NCBI RefSeq assembly: GCF_900156345.1
Contig: NZ_FTPP01000003.1
Location: 62,001 to 126,000 of the forward strand
DNA: 64,000 nt
Direction of reading: 5' to 3'
From: Pontibacter indicus
Lineage (GTDB): Bacteria > Bacteroidota > Bacteroidia > Cytophagales > Hymenobacteraceae
Shown: in pieces, positions 17,736 through 26,513 of the stretch
Layout: each line of letters starts with the position of its first letter
Numbering within the stretch: the first letter of the stretch is position 1
Made by a program: the position numbers and the translations under genes
Notes under the pieces: model-generated
The model's database searches: none
Seen by the model: only the letters and a program-made list of their open reading frames with translations
What the model was told of the DNA's origin: nothing

Positions 17736-18044
17736 CTAGACAACCTCTGCAGAGGGTTCGGAGTTTACACCTGCACTGGAGCTGAACGCTTCACAGTACT
17801 TTTTTCGAAGATTTTGCACGCCATTCCAGTCGATGACGTCTTCCTCACTGCTGAGAAGCGTCAGACTTTCCTTCACAGCAGAATCTGAAATAAACATTCT
17901 GTCCTGGTAAAGGCCATTGGCATAAAAACGACAGTAGGTACGGATCTCGTCCGCTTCTGTCAAAACTATTAGATCGCAAGACTGAAGCTTGCTGGTAAAT
18001 AGAGAAAATTCATCCATAATTGGTAATCGGTATTCTGAATGCAT
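17736..18044 (-). CDS. Hypothetical protein of 102 residues
   Basis: Reads MHSEYRLPIMDEFSLFTSKLQSCDLIVL..., a soluble mixed alpha/beta protein with no domain I know. A second in-frame ATG (18017, MDEFSLF) is an alternative start. It stands alone on the minus strand with AT-rich DNA upstream. Coding status rests on length and sensible composition only. Confidence 0.5.
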   Translation of the reverse strand: MHSEYRLPIMDEFSLFTSKLQSCDLIVLTEADEIRTYCRFYANGLYQDRMFISDSAVKESLTLLSSEEDVIDWNGVQNLRKKYCEAFSSSAGVNSEPSAEVV

Positions 18045-18350
18045 CGAAGCAAATAGAGTAGTGTCTCTTATCGGTTTCTTCTACTCATTAAATAAGCTGT
18101 TACGGCACCCAAATAAAAATGTTCGCTAGTGTAGTGTCCGCTAATCAGACCCGCACACGCTAATTTTATCCCTTCTCAGACACAAAATATGCCCTATTAA
18201 GCTCCATAGCCTATTTTTTTCAAGTACTATACCTGCAACAAGGCTGTCTTTACTAAATTAAAATAAAATTGAATATCCTATTAAAAATTAATTAATTCAT
18301 ATCAACGTATACCCTTATTTATATCCATCATTAAGTCTAGGTATACGGTT
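18045..18350. other. AT-rich intergenic region with a 16-mer shared with 58372-58387
   Basis: No gene seen. It contains AAATAAAATTGAATAT at 18261-18276, which recurs identically at 58372-58387. In both places it lies 75-77 bp upstream of an ATG. Several iterated-motif copies lie here (near 18229, 18308 and 18339). Confidence 0.5.
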
Positions 18351-18834
18351 ATGAAAACAGCATTACTGATTTTCGGAAAGCGCCTTCTGTGCATTGCCGC
18401 ACTGTTGGTTGCGCCTCTTTATTTTTCAATGGCCCAGACCTCCAACAGCCGACCGCTGCAAGCGATGCAGGGGCGATACGGTATGGGTGGTTATCAATCA
18501 TGTGAAGCCGGATAAGCGCGAACAGTTCGAGCGCTTTGTTTATGAGATATTCTGGCCCGCCTCCTCTAAACTGGACGAGAAAGCGCAGCGTGCCTTTAAA
18601 CACACTCGGGTGCTCAACCCCGTAGCACCGGAGGAGGATGGTACCTATACCTATGTTTTTCTGATGGACCCGCTCATCAGTGGCGAAGAGTACTGGATTG
18701 ACGGCCTCTTGAAGAAAATGTATCCCACCAAGCAAGCTGAGGAGTACTATAAACTGTTTCTGGATGCCCTGGCCAGGGAGGGCGAAACCTACCGTACGCT
18801 GCAGTCCAAGTACTGGGGCGGGGCGTACAGGTAA
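18351..18834 (+). pseudogene. Secreted protein gene interrupted by a +1 frameshift in a GGGG run
   Basis: The first frame starts MKTALLIFGKRLLCIAALL and has a signal peptide ending near SMAQ, but it stops after 54 codons (TAA near 18515). The second frame continues from GGCGAT at 18472 as GDTVWVVINHVKPDKREQFERF... to the stop at 18834. Removing one G from the run at 18470-18473 joins them into one 160-residue protein (...LQAMQGDTVWVVINHV...), and the total length then becomes a multiple of three. The mature part has an ABM-like beginning (VVINHVKPDKREQFERFVYE), but the family is uncertain. It could be a true frameshift or a sequencing error. Confidence 0.75.
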
Positions 18835-18907
18835 CTGTCAGCAGTAAACGGCACGGAGCCTGGAGACTAATTTGATTTTCTCCTCCGGCTGCTGACCACC
18901 CTATCAG

Positions 18908-18938
18908 GCTATACCTGAACGGCGGTCGTAGGTATAGC
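18908..18938. repeat. Inverted pair of the iterated motif
   Basis: GCTATACCT (18908-18916) and AGGTATAGC (18930-18938) form perfect 9-bp arms around a 13-nt loop. It lies between the frameshifted gene and the M50-like gene, about 75 bp after the stop, so it could act as a weak terminator. Confidence 0.6.
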
Positions 18939-19020
18939 AACTTCACAAGTCTTGTTTGTGAAGGAAGGTCTCACCGCTCCATTTAAACATACAATTTTTC
19001 GGGACGCCGTAACAAGAAAC

Positions 19021-19698
19021 ATGTTTGGCATCAACGACATCCCGAAGTTCTTTCTGGCCTTCTTCCTTGTGCTGCCGGTCATTTCCTTTCTGCATGAGGC
19101 GGGCCATGTGTTTTTTGCCTGGCTGATGGGCGGCAAGAACATCCGGGTCACGGTCGGCACCGGCGATGTGCTTTTTCGCCTGGGCATGCTGGAAGTCCGG
19201 CAGTACTATTTCTGGTATGGCCTCTGCTCCTATGATAACCTGAAGCGCAACCAGCGCTTTCCCAACATCCTCATCTTTTCCGGTGGCGTGTTGTTCAACG
19301 CACTGTCGGCAATGGCTGTCGTCTACCTGGTGGAGCAGGAAATGATCAGGCCCGGGCTGCTCACCTACCAGTTCACGTACTTCTCCTTGTATTACATCTT
19401 CTTTGCGCTGCTGCCCATGCCTTACCCGGACGGTAGCTACAGCGACGGCAAGTACATCCTGGACCTGCTCCGCAACCGGCCGATAGCGGAGCACATTTAC
19501 CGCATACAGTGGGATCAGGAAAAGGCGCAGTGGCAGGTGCTCGACCACGACAAGACTGTGGTGGAGGTATTCCAGGAGGAAGATAAGGCATTAGCCCGGG
19601 CACACGAACTGGCGCAGGCCAATCGCCCAAGCCGGCTGCTTCATACACGCAATGGCCAGGAGGTGGAAGTTTTCAACTATCCTAGGGTGCCCTTATAA
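19021..19698 (+). CDS. M50-like membrane zinc metalloprotease
   Basis: A 225-residue protein with the zinc motif HEAGH at residues 25-29 inside the first membrane helix (PVISFLHEAGHVFFAWLMGG), as in site-2-protease-like M50 peptidases. A later segment, LPMPYPDGSYSDGKYI, could supply the third zinc ligand (Asp), replacing the usual NPDG. The C-terminal 65 residues are soluble. The ATG at this position is preferred to one 69 bp upstream because the homology begins with the first helix. The substrate is unknown. Confidence 0.72.
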   Translation: MFGINDIPKFFLAFFLVLPVISFLHEAGHVFFAWLMGGKNIRVTVGTGDVLFRLGMLEVRQYYFWYGLCSYDNLKRNQRFPNILIFSGGVLFNALSAMAVVYLVEQEMIRPGLLTYQFTYFSLYYIFFALLPMPYPDGSYSDGKYILDLLRNRPIAEHIYRIQWDQEKAQWQVLDHDKTVVEVFQEEDKALARAHELAQANRPSRLLHTRNGQEVEVFNYPRVPL

Positions 19699-19734
19699 GC
19701 CCCAGCCGTTCACACGGCAGGCAAGGTATACCTG

Positions 19735-20613
19735 CTATTTCCTGGCCGGCTCCTCGGGGTACACCAGCCACAGCGGCACACCGACGTCTGAGTTATACAC
19801 ATCAGCAGCGACGCTACCCAGGCTCAGTGCTGGCAGTGCGTTCATGCTTCTCAGGCCCAGCACCAGCAGGTCGTGGTGGCCCTTCTCCTGGTGCAGGGCA
19901 ATGCGCTCGGCAATGGTTTTGTTGGCTGCGCGCACCAGGGTATAGGGCACACCGGCTATCTCCGGGTGCCGCCGCTGCAAGTCAGCGAATTTTCCTTTCA
20001 CCACTTCCACTGCCTTCCGGATGGCCTCTTCTTCTGATATGAGCGGGAAAAACTGGGTTGGCAGCCGGTATACGTGCAGTATCTCTAGCTCTAGCCCCAA
20101 CTGGTCCGTCAGGGCTTTGCTCAGCCGGAGCGCATGCAGCGAGGTATCGGAGAAGTCGATCGGCACGAGTACTTTCCGCAGGTTGAAGCTGGCCGTTTCG
20201 GGGCAGACGAGCACACTGCAGGGCAGAATGCGCAGCAATTTGGTGCCCTGAGCGCCGGTTCTTTTGTCGCTCATGGTCTTGCCCAGCAGCGTAAGCTTAA
20301 TGTTGTAGCGCCTCACCAGGTTGGCCAGTATCACCTCTGTGTTGGGCTCCTGACTGACCAGTATTTCGTGATCGGTGATGTTGCCAAACTGTTCGGCTAC
20401 CAAGTCAGCGATGTTGCCCTCCACCTCCTGGCTGAGATCCAGATCGCCGAGCATCTCCCGGAATTCATCGGCCAGCTCATAGAGCTTTATGTTGTGGACG
20501 AAGTACACTTTCCGGACCTGCAGGCGTTCGCATACGGAGCGGGAGAAGGCAATAAGTTTATCGTCGAGTTCGCTCAGGTCGAGGCAGACCATCATGGCAT
20601 CTATCGTGATCAT
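19735..20613 (-). CDS. Tandem universal stress protein (two UspA domains)
   Basis: A 292-residue cytoplasmic protein made of two UspA folds (about 1-145 and 146-292). Domain 2 starts RKVLVPIDFSDTSLHALRLSKAL and ends HHDLLVLGLRSMNALPALSLGSVAADV. The classical ATP loop GxxGx9G(S/T) is not intact in either half. Its ATG overlaps the stop of the BCCT transporter gene by 4 bp, so the two are translationally coupled. This suggests a role tied to osmolyte uptake or osmotic stress (inference). Confidence 0.88.
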   Translation of the reverse strand: MITIDAMMVCLDLSELDDKLIAFSRSVCERLQVRKVYFVHNIKLYELADEFREMLGDLDLSQEVEGNIADLVAEQFGNITDHEILVSQEPNTEVILANLVRRYNIKLTLLGKTMSDKRTGAQGTKLLRILPCSVLVCPETASFNLRKVLVPIDFSDTSLHALRLSKALTDQLGLELEILHVYRLPTQFFPLISEEEAIRKAVEVVKGKFADLQRRHPEIAGVPYTLVRAANKTIAERIALHQEKGHHDLLVLGLRSMNALPALSLGSVAADVYNSDVGVPLWLVYPEEPARK

Positions 20614-22274
20614 AGCGCATCGGGGTTAGGTGATACTGGATTGTCTTGTTTGGTCTCGGCTGCTTTAGCTTCCTGCTTCTGGGCACGCCTGGCCAGCATC
20701 TCGGTTACCAGTTGCTGATACGCCTTGCGCTGCTGCACCTTGCCAATTTTTGCCTCCTCTTCTGCTTCCTCTGTCAGGCCCAGGTAGAGACTGTAGCACA
20801 TGAGCAACAGGATGATGGCGAAGGGCAAGCCGGTAATGATAACGGCCGTCTGAAGTGCCTGCAAGCCGCCGCCGAGCAAAAGCACCGCCGCAATGGCCCC
20901 TCCTACCAATGCCCAGAACACACGGATGCCAACCGATGGGTTTAGCTTGCCGCCAGAGGTCAGGCTCACCACCACCAGCGAACCGGAGTCGGAAGAAGTG
21001 ACGAAGAAGCCGGCCACCAGGATGACGCCTATCACCGACAGCACAGTGGAAAACGGCAGTTGCTCGAAGAACACGAACAGGGCGGTGGACATGTCGGCCG
21101 CCACGGCATTGGCGATGGTAGGGTCGCCGGCCAGGGTTTCGCGCAGGGCGGTACTGCCAAAGGCCGTCATCCACAAAAAGCAAAGCAGCGAAGGAGCAAT
21201 GAGCACACCCAGGACGAACTCTTTGATGGTGCGTCCTTTGGAAACCCGCGCAATGAAGATGCCCACAAAAGGCGCCCAGGAGATCCACCAGGCCCAGTAA
21301 AAAACCGTCCAGCTACCTTGCCAGTTGCGGGTGGAGTAGGCTTCGTTCCAGAACGAGAGCTGCATGAAATTGCCGATGTAGGAGCCGGTGTTCTGTACAT
21401 AGGAGCCAAGTATGAACACGGTGGGCCCCAGCGCCAGGACCGCCACCAGTATAAACAGCGCAACCCGGATGTTCCACTCGCTCAGGATGCGTACCCCTTT
21501 GTCTACCCCCGTTACGACGGAAATGGTGGCGATGCCCGTGATCACTGCGATGAGGATGATCTGGGTCGTGATGGTATTGGCGATGGCAGGAAACACGTGG
21601 TTCAGCCCGGCTGCCACCTGTTGTACCCCAAAGCCCAGCGAGGTAGCCAGTCCGAACAGCGTCGCGATCACGGCCAGGATATCGATCACGTGGCCAGCTA
21701 TTCCGTGGATGCGCTCGCCCAGGAATGGATAGAAGGCGGAACGTACCGTTAGCGGCAACTTGCGGTTGTAGGTAAAGAAGGCCAGCGCCAGCGCCACGAG
21801 TGCGTAGATCGCCCAGGCATGCAGCCCCCAGTGCAGAAACGTGAAGTTCATGGCCTGGCGGGCAGCGGCGGGTGTGCCGGGCTCGCCAAGTGGGGGCGTC
21901 TGAAAGTGGTTGAGGGGCTCGGCGATGCTCCAGAACAGCAGGCCGATGCCCATGCCGGCACTGAACAGCATGGCAAACCAGGCGGAGGTGGTAAACTCCG
22001 GCTTAGCGTCCTTGCCTCCCAGCCTTATCTTGCCAAACCGACTGAAGGCCATGTAGAAACAGAAAGCTACAAACAGGTTCACACTCAGAATAAACAGCCA
22101 GCCCATGTTTGCCGTGACAGCCGCCTGGGTGGCGCTGAAGAACTCCTCCGCACCCTCCCTGAAAATAAGCACCAGGGTGATGCTGACCACCAGGAACACG
22201 ATAGAGGACCAGAACACGGGGGCGTTTACATCCAGGCCAAACGATTTCTTTGTATCACTTCCTGTTTTACTCAT
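20610..22274 (-). CDS. BCCT family transporter (betaine/choline/carnitine)
   Basis: A 554-residue inner-membrane transporter with about 12 helices. Family hallmarks are AMLFSAGMGIGLLFWSIAEPLNHF (the GMGIG motif of the substrate and Na+ site), a Trp-rich VFYWAWWISWAPFVGIFIARVSKGRT segment and FVTSSDSGSLVV. It likely imports a quaternary-amine compatible solute. The ATG giving MSKTGSDTKKS is preferred; another lies 15 bp upstream. It follows the porin gene by 18 bp and overlaps the UspA gene, giving a three-gene operon. Confidence 0.92.
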   Translation of the reverse strand: MSKTGSDTKKSFGLDVNAPVFWSSIVFLVVSITLVLIFREGAEEFFSATQAAVTANMGWLFILSVNLFVAFCFYMAFSRFGKIRLGGKDAKPEFTTSAWFAMLFSAGMGIGLLFWSIAEPLNHFQTPPLGEPGTPAAARQAMNFTFLHWGLHAWAIYALVALALAFFTYNRKLPLTVRSAFYPFLGERIHGIAGHVIDILAVIATLFGLATSLGFGVQQVAAGLNHVFPAIANTITTQIILIAVITGIATISVVTGVDKGVRILSEWNIRVALFILVAVLALGPTVFILGSYVQNTGSYIGNFMQLSFWNEAYSTRNWQGSWTVFYWAWWISWAPFVGIFIARVSKGRTIKEFVLGVLIAPSLLCFLWMTAFGSTALRETLAGDPTIANAVAADMSTALFVFFEQLPFSTVLSVIGVILVAGFFVTSSDSGSLVVVSLTSGGKLNPSVGIRVFWALVGGAIAAVLLLGGGLQALQTAVIITGLPFAIILLLMCYSLYLGLTEEAEEEAKIGKVQQRKAYQQLVTEMLARRAQKQEAKAAETKQDNPVSPNPDAL

Positions 22275-22292
22275 ACATTCTGTCTTCAAAGG

Positions 22293-23459
22293 TTAGAAAT
22301 AATACCCCATGTTGATGTTGAAGCGCATGTGCCATTTGGCGTCGCCCGGGGTACCATTGGCAAAGGCGTTCGTCCACTCCGGCCCCAGCCAGGGGTGGTT
22401 GTAGCCGAAGGCCGCGTCGGTGTAGATGTACATGGGGCCGGCCGTTGTAAGTGCGCCAAGCACGTTCATCTGCGCATTCTCGTAGCCGCTCACACTCTTG
22501 CGGTAAAAGCCGTAGTTGTTGTAAATGTCTACGCTTTGTACGAGGCGGGTTTGCAAAGGAATGTGGTAGGCGACGCCTGCCGTATAGATTTCCCCGCTGT
22601 TGGCCACGTTGTAGTTGGCCCCATAAGCACCCATTTCCACAAAGTCTATCTCGGCACCGGAGACATACTTGGGGTTAAAGCGGTAAAGCATGGCCTGCAG
22701 CTTGATGTTCCAGGGGCTGTGGTCCGTTTTGTATTCGTAATGCACTGCCCCGGCGTAGCGGGTGCCGTTGCGCTCGGTGTCGAGGTTGTAGAGCAGCCCG
22801 CCCTGCAGCGAAACGCCCAGTTCATGGGCCAGGCTATCGCCCAGGCGCCGCAGTATTTTCAGGTCCAGCTGGTTGTTTTCCTTGTTCCGTCCGGTCACGT
22901 CGTAGGAATAGCGGTTGGGGCTGGGGTCGGTCAACGCAAAGACGAACTCCTCGGCGCTCTTGTAATAGGCCGCCTGCCATTGCCAGCGCCCCGAGTCACG
23001 GATGTACTTCACGCCCATGTCGTGGTCGTCCTCAAAGCCCACATAGTAAGTAATGTTAAAGAACCAGTTGTTGGAGTTGTATTGCTGGATGCCGAAGGGC
23101 ACCTGGTTTAGGCCGACCTGCAGCTGGGATCCCTCGTCGAAGTCGTACTGGAACCAGGCTTGCTTGAGAAAGGAGCCTCCGAAGGCCTGGGAGTAGTGGC
23201 GGAACTCAGCATTTAGTTTGATGCCCCTGTACTCGGCTTCGGCGTTGATGCGGAACATGTCAAAGCCAAAATCTCCGCCGCGCTCCAGCTGGTCCTGCTT
23301 CCAGGTCGAGAGGTTGTAGTTGAAGCGCACGGCACCGCCCAGTTTCAGATAGGGCTTCTCCTTGGGCTTCTCTTCCGGGGATTGCGCCAGGCTTACCTGA
23401 CCAATCTGAAAGAGAAGCAATAGAATCCACAGTATCCGGTAGAGTAAAGCTTTTCTCAA
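22293..23459 (-). CDS. Outer-membrane porin-like barrel protein
   Basis: A 388-residue protein with a signal peptide (MRKALLYRILWILLLLFQIGQVSLAQ). A chain of amphipathic strands follows (YLKLGGAVRFNYNLSTWK, FGFDMFRINAEAEYRGIKLNAEFRHYSQAFGGSF, GLNQVPFGIQQY), ending in a terminal strand with Phe at the C-terminus (NMGYYF). This is the layout of phosphate-selective or general trimeric porins. It is first in the operon with the BCCT transporter, so it may admit the osmolyte through the outer membrane (inference). Confidence 0.75.
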   Translation of the reverse strand: MRKALLYRILWILLLLFQIGQVSLAQSPEEKPKEKPYLKLGGAVRFNYNLSTWKQDQLERGGDFGFDMFRINAEAEYRGIKLNAEFRHYSQAFGGSFLKQAWFQYDFDEGSQLQVGLNQVPFGIQQYNSNNWFFNITYYVGFEDDHDMGVKYIRDSGRWQWQAAYYKSAEEFVFALTDPSPNRYSYDVTGRNKENNQLDLKILRRLGDSLAHELGVSLQGGLLYNLDTERNGTRYAGAVHYEYKTDHSPWNIKLQAMLYRFNPKYVSGAEIDFVEMGAYGANYNVANSGEIYTAGVAYHIPLQTRLVQSVDIYNNYGFYRKSVSGYENAQMNVLGALTTAGPMYIYTDAAFGYNHPWLGPEWTNAFANGTPGDAKWHMRFNINMGYYF

Positions 23460-23535
23460 TGGCTTTTGCCTTGTTTTCGAACAGGCCTGCTCTTAAAGAC
23501 GAGGCAAGGTGTCGAAGGTTATCCAAACCCATAAA

Positions 23536-23569
23536 AAAAGCGGTGCGGGAATTTTCCCACACCGCTTTT
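23536..23569 (-). terminator. Rho-independent terminator after the M3 peptidase gene
   Basis: Arms AAAAGCGGTGCGGGAA (23536-23551) and TTCCCACACCGCTTTT (23554-23569) pair with a single mismatch, followed on the minus strand by a T tract (complement of the A stretch at 23533-23539). Confidence 0.8.
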
Positions 23570-23630
23570 AGCAGTTTTCAGCGCTGTATACCTTGCGACT
23601 GTTTTGCAGCCAGGTATAGCCTGATGATTA

Positions 23631-25865
23631 CTATTTCTGACCGCCTGACTTTTTAGTCTGACCGTTGGTCTTCTTAGTCTGCTCACCCGGCACCGGGAAG
23701 CCGCGGTCACGCATCAGCGCATCGATCTTGGCATCGCGGCCACGGAACTGACGGTAAGCGTCTGCAGGGTCCATGGCGTTGCGCGGCGCGAACAGGTATT
23801 TCACCAGCTTGTCAGCCACTTGCTTGTCGTAGAAGCCGCCTGGCGCTTCGGCAAATGCCTCAGCTGCGTCAGAGGTCAGCACGTCGGCCCACAGGTAACC
23901 GTAGTAACCGGTGGCGTAGCCTTCACCAGAGAACACGTGTGTGAAGTGCGGCGTACGGTGACGCATCACGATCTCTTTCGGCATACCTAGCTTGGCCAGT
24001 GTCTCCTTCTCAAATTTGTCTGGGTCGAGAGTGTTTGGATCAGCCAGGTGCAGGTGCATGTCCATCAGGGCAGAAGCCAGGAACTCGGTTGTCTCGAAGC
24101 CCTGGTTGAAAGTAGCGGCTTTCTCAATTTTGGCTACCAACTCTTTTGGCATCGGCTCACCTGTCTTGTAGTGCTTCAGGAACTGGTTGATCACCTTGTC
24201 GGTAGACAGCCAGCGCTCCAGCAGCTGCGACTGGAACTCGGTGTAGTCACGCACGCCGCTGTTGAGCGTCGGGTACTTCACGTTCGAAGCCAGGAAGTGC
24301 AGCGCGTGGCCAAACTCGTGGAAGAAAGTAGTCGCATCGTCCCACGAAACCAGCACAGGCTCGCCTGGCGCAGGCTTCACAAAGTTGGAGTTGTTCGAAG
24401 AAAGTACAGTCTTTTTGCCATCAAAGGTCGTGTGGGCGCGGTAAGTCGTCGCCCAGGCACCAGAGCGCTTGCCCTGACGCGCGAACGGATCGAGGTACCA
24501 CAGACCGATGTGCTCGCCAGTGGTCTTATCCGTCACTTCCCATACCTTCACGTCTTCCTGGAACACAGGCACAGAACCTTCCGGCACCGGCGTGAATTTG
24601 AAGTTGAACAGCTCGCCTGCTGTGAAGAACATGGCTTGGGTCAGGTTACCAAGCTCCAGGTACTGCTTCACTTCGTCGGAGTTCAGGTCATACTTGTCCT
24701 GGCGCACTTTCTCAGCGTAGTAGCGGTAGTCCCACGGCTCGATCTTGATTTTGGTCTTGCTCGTCTTGTCAGCCACTTTCTGCATGTCGGCCACTTCTTC
24801 TTTGGCACGGGCCACTGCTGCCGGCCACACGGCCATCATCAGGTCCATGGCGGCCTCCGGGTTTTTGGCCATGCGGTTCTGCAGCCTCCACTGCGGGTAG
24901 TTGTCGTAGCCCATCAGCTGCACGCGCTCGCGGCGCAGTTTCAGGATGTCGACGATGTTCTTCTTGTTGTCGTTGGCGTCGTTGTTGTCGCCTCGGGAGT
25001 AGTAGTTCTTCCATACCTGCTCGCGCAGTCCGCGCTCGTCAGAGTAGGTCAGGAACTGGTCCATGCTCGAGCGGGTGTTGGTTACGGCGTACTGGCCTGG
25101 CTTGCCACGGTCAGCGGCAGCCTTGGCAGCGGCTTTCACAAAAGACTCCGGCAATCCGCCCAGCTGGTCTTTGGTGAAGAACACCACGTATTTCTCTTCA
25201 TCCGCCAGCACGTTGTTACCGAAGGCGGTATAGAGCGACGAAAGCTCTTTGTTGATGTCAGCGTAACGCTTCTTTTTCTCAGGGCTCAGGTCAGCGCCTT
25301 CCATGGCGAAGTTTTCGTACACGAGCTGCACCACACGCTGCTGGTCAGCTGGAAGCGGGGTTTTCTGAGCGTTTTCGTAAACAGTCTTGATGCGCTGGAA
25401 CAGCTTCTCGTTCTGAGAGATCTTGGAGCTGAACTCAGAGATCTTCGGCGCCAGTTCTGCCTGCACCTTTCTGAACTCCGGCGTAGACATGTTGCTGCCC
25501 CAGATGCCGTAGTAGGTGAACACACGGCCCAGTTCCTCTCCGGCTCTTTCCATCTCCTCGATGGTGTTGGCGAAGGTGGCAGGCTGCGGGTTGTTGGCAA
25601 TGGCTTCGATCTCGGCCAGGTTCATGGCCATGGCTTTCTCCATCGCCGGCTTCAGGTCGGCCAGGTTCATTTTATCAAAGGCCGGCACGCCGCCGTAAGG
25701 GCCCGTCCACTCCTGCATGAGCGGGTTGGTCTCAGCCTTTTGCTGCTCTGTGGTGGCCTGGGTCTGCTGCGTCTGCTCCTGCGTCTTCACCGAGGTACAG
25801 CTCGCCAGCGCCAGCATCACCGCCACGCCGGATATCTTTCCAGCCGATATGATCTGTTCTTTCAT
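23631..25865 (-). CDS. dcp: M3 family metallopeptidase (peptidyl-dipeptidase Dcp type), lipoprotein
   Basis: A 744-residue zinc peptidase that would cut dipeptides from the C-terminus of short peptides. The zinc motif FFHEFGHALHFLAS lies near residue 515, with the later Glu ligand expected in the following helix (TEFQSQLLERWL). A lipobox (LALASC) in the first 25 residues shows that it is exported and lipid-anchored, with a Gln/Thr-rich linker behind it; the E. coli enzyme lacks this. The gene is monocistronic with its own terminator. The C-terminal tail is Lys/Gly/Gln-rich. Confidence 0.9.
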   Translation of the reverse strand: MKEQIISAGKISGVAVMLALASCTSVKTQEQTQQTQATTEQQKAETNPLMQEWTGPYGGVPAFDKMNLADLKPAMEKAMAMNLAEIEAIANNPQPATFANTIEEMERAGEELGRVFTYYGIWGSNMSTPEFRKVQAELAPKISEFSSKISQNEKLFQRIKTVYENAQKTPLPADQQRVVQLVYENFAMEGADLSPEKKKRYADINKELSSLYTAFGNNVLADEEKYVVFFTKDQLGGLPESFVKAAAKAAADRGKPGQYAVTNTRSSMDQFLTYSDERGLREQVWKNYYSRGDNNDANDNKKNIVDILKLRRERVQLMGYDNYPQWRLQNRMAKNPEAAMDLMMAVWPAAVARAKEEVADMQKVADKTSKTKIKIEPWDYRYYAEKVRQDKYDLNSDEVKQYLELGNLTQAMFFTAGELFNFKFTPVPEGSVPVFQEDVKVWEVTDKTTGEHIGLWYLDPFARQGKRSGAWATTYRAHTTFDGKKTVLSSNNSNFVKPAPGEPVLVSWDDATTFFHEFGHALHFLASNVKYPTLNSGVRDYTEFQSQLLERWLSTDKVINQFLKHYKTGEPMPKELVAKIEKAATFNQGFETTEFLASALMDMHLHLADPNTLDPDKFEKETLAKLGMPKEIVMRHRTPHFTHVFSGEGYATGYYGYLWADVLTSDAAEAFAEAPGGFYDKQVADKLVKYLFAPRNAMDPADAYRQFRGRDAKIDALMRDRGFPVPGEQTKKTNGQTKKSGGQK

Positions 25866-26054
25866 AGAATATTAAAGTGAATGATAAATTTCAGCACAAG
25901 ATACAAAAAATAGACCAAATGCTTTACGGGGCAATTTTAAGGCCACCTGCTATACCTGAAGTGGCATCTGCAAACGTTAGGTAAGTATCCTCCCCTGGTG
26001 GTGGCAAAAACATGCGTCCGCTCGTATAGAGAGAACGGCATACTTCCTTTTACC

Positions 26055-26513
26055 ATGCAAGATTCCCCTATTAAAGACAAGCTGGCTTTGCGCAAGCTCT
26101 ACGAAACTATTCTGCCTAAGTTGGCACAACACATTCACCAGCACCTGGCCGATGTCATCGCGCTTTTCCATGACTTCAAGCTGGAGAAACTGGTCGACAC
26201 CTGGACGCGCGAACCGGGCTCCGATGCCGCCAATGAAATTAGCCTCGACAAGGGGAATGTGAACCAGATGGGTTTAAGGCTGCGGCTGGAGGGCTTCCAG
26301 CGGGTGGGCGCCGACAACTTTGACCTGACCAAGGACCTGCTCTTCAAACTAGAGCGCACTTTCTATACCATCGGTCCGAACCAGGACAACGTATGGCTGG
26401 AGAAGGATTACCTGCAAAACTGGGAGGACACCGACTACGAACTAGTAGCCGAGAAATGGACCGAACAGCTGATTGACGACCTGACCCAGCGACTGGAAAA
26501 ATACACGCTATGA
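26055..26513 (+). CDS. Hypothetical soluble protein of 152 residues
   Basis: Reads MQDSPIKDKLALRKLYETILPKLAQHIHQHLADVIALFHDF..., mainly alpha-helical and acidic, with no known motif. The ATG is preferred over upstream in-frame codons, which read as non-coding. Its stop overlaps the start of the methyltransferase gene by 4 bp (ATGA), so the two form an operon. Function unknown. Confidence 0.7.
   Translation: MQDSPIKDKLALRKLYETILPKLAQHIHQHLADVIALFHDFKLEKLVDTWTREPGSDAANEISLDKGNVNQMGLRLRLEGFQRVGADNFDLTKDLLFKLERTFYTIGPNQDNVWLEKDYLQNWEDTDYELVAEKWTEQLIDDLTQRLEKYTL

Noticed and set aside
21819..23111. A 430-codon open frame on the plus strand
   Set aside because: It is antisense to the BCCT transporter and porin genes, and its composition is typical of a mirrored frame.
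24048..25880. A 610-codon open frame on the plus strand
   Set aside because: It lies entirely opposite the M3 peptidase gene, whose zinc motif and lipobox are unmistakable. The antisense translation is His/Val/Leu-rich and has no domain logic.
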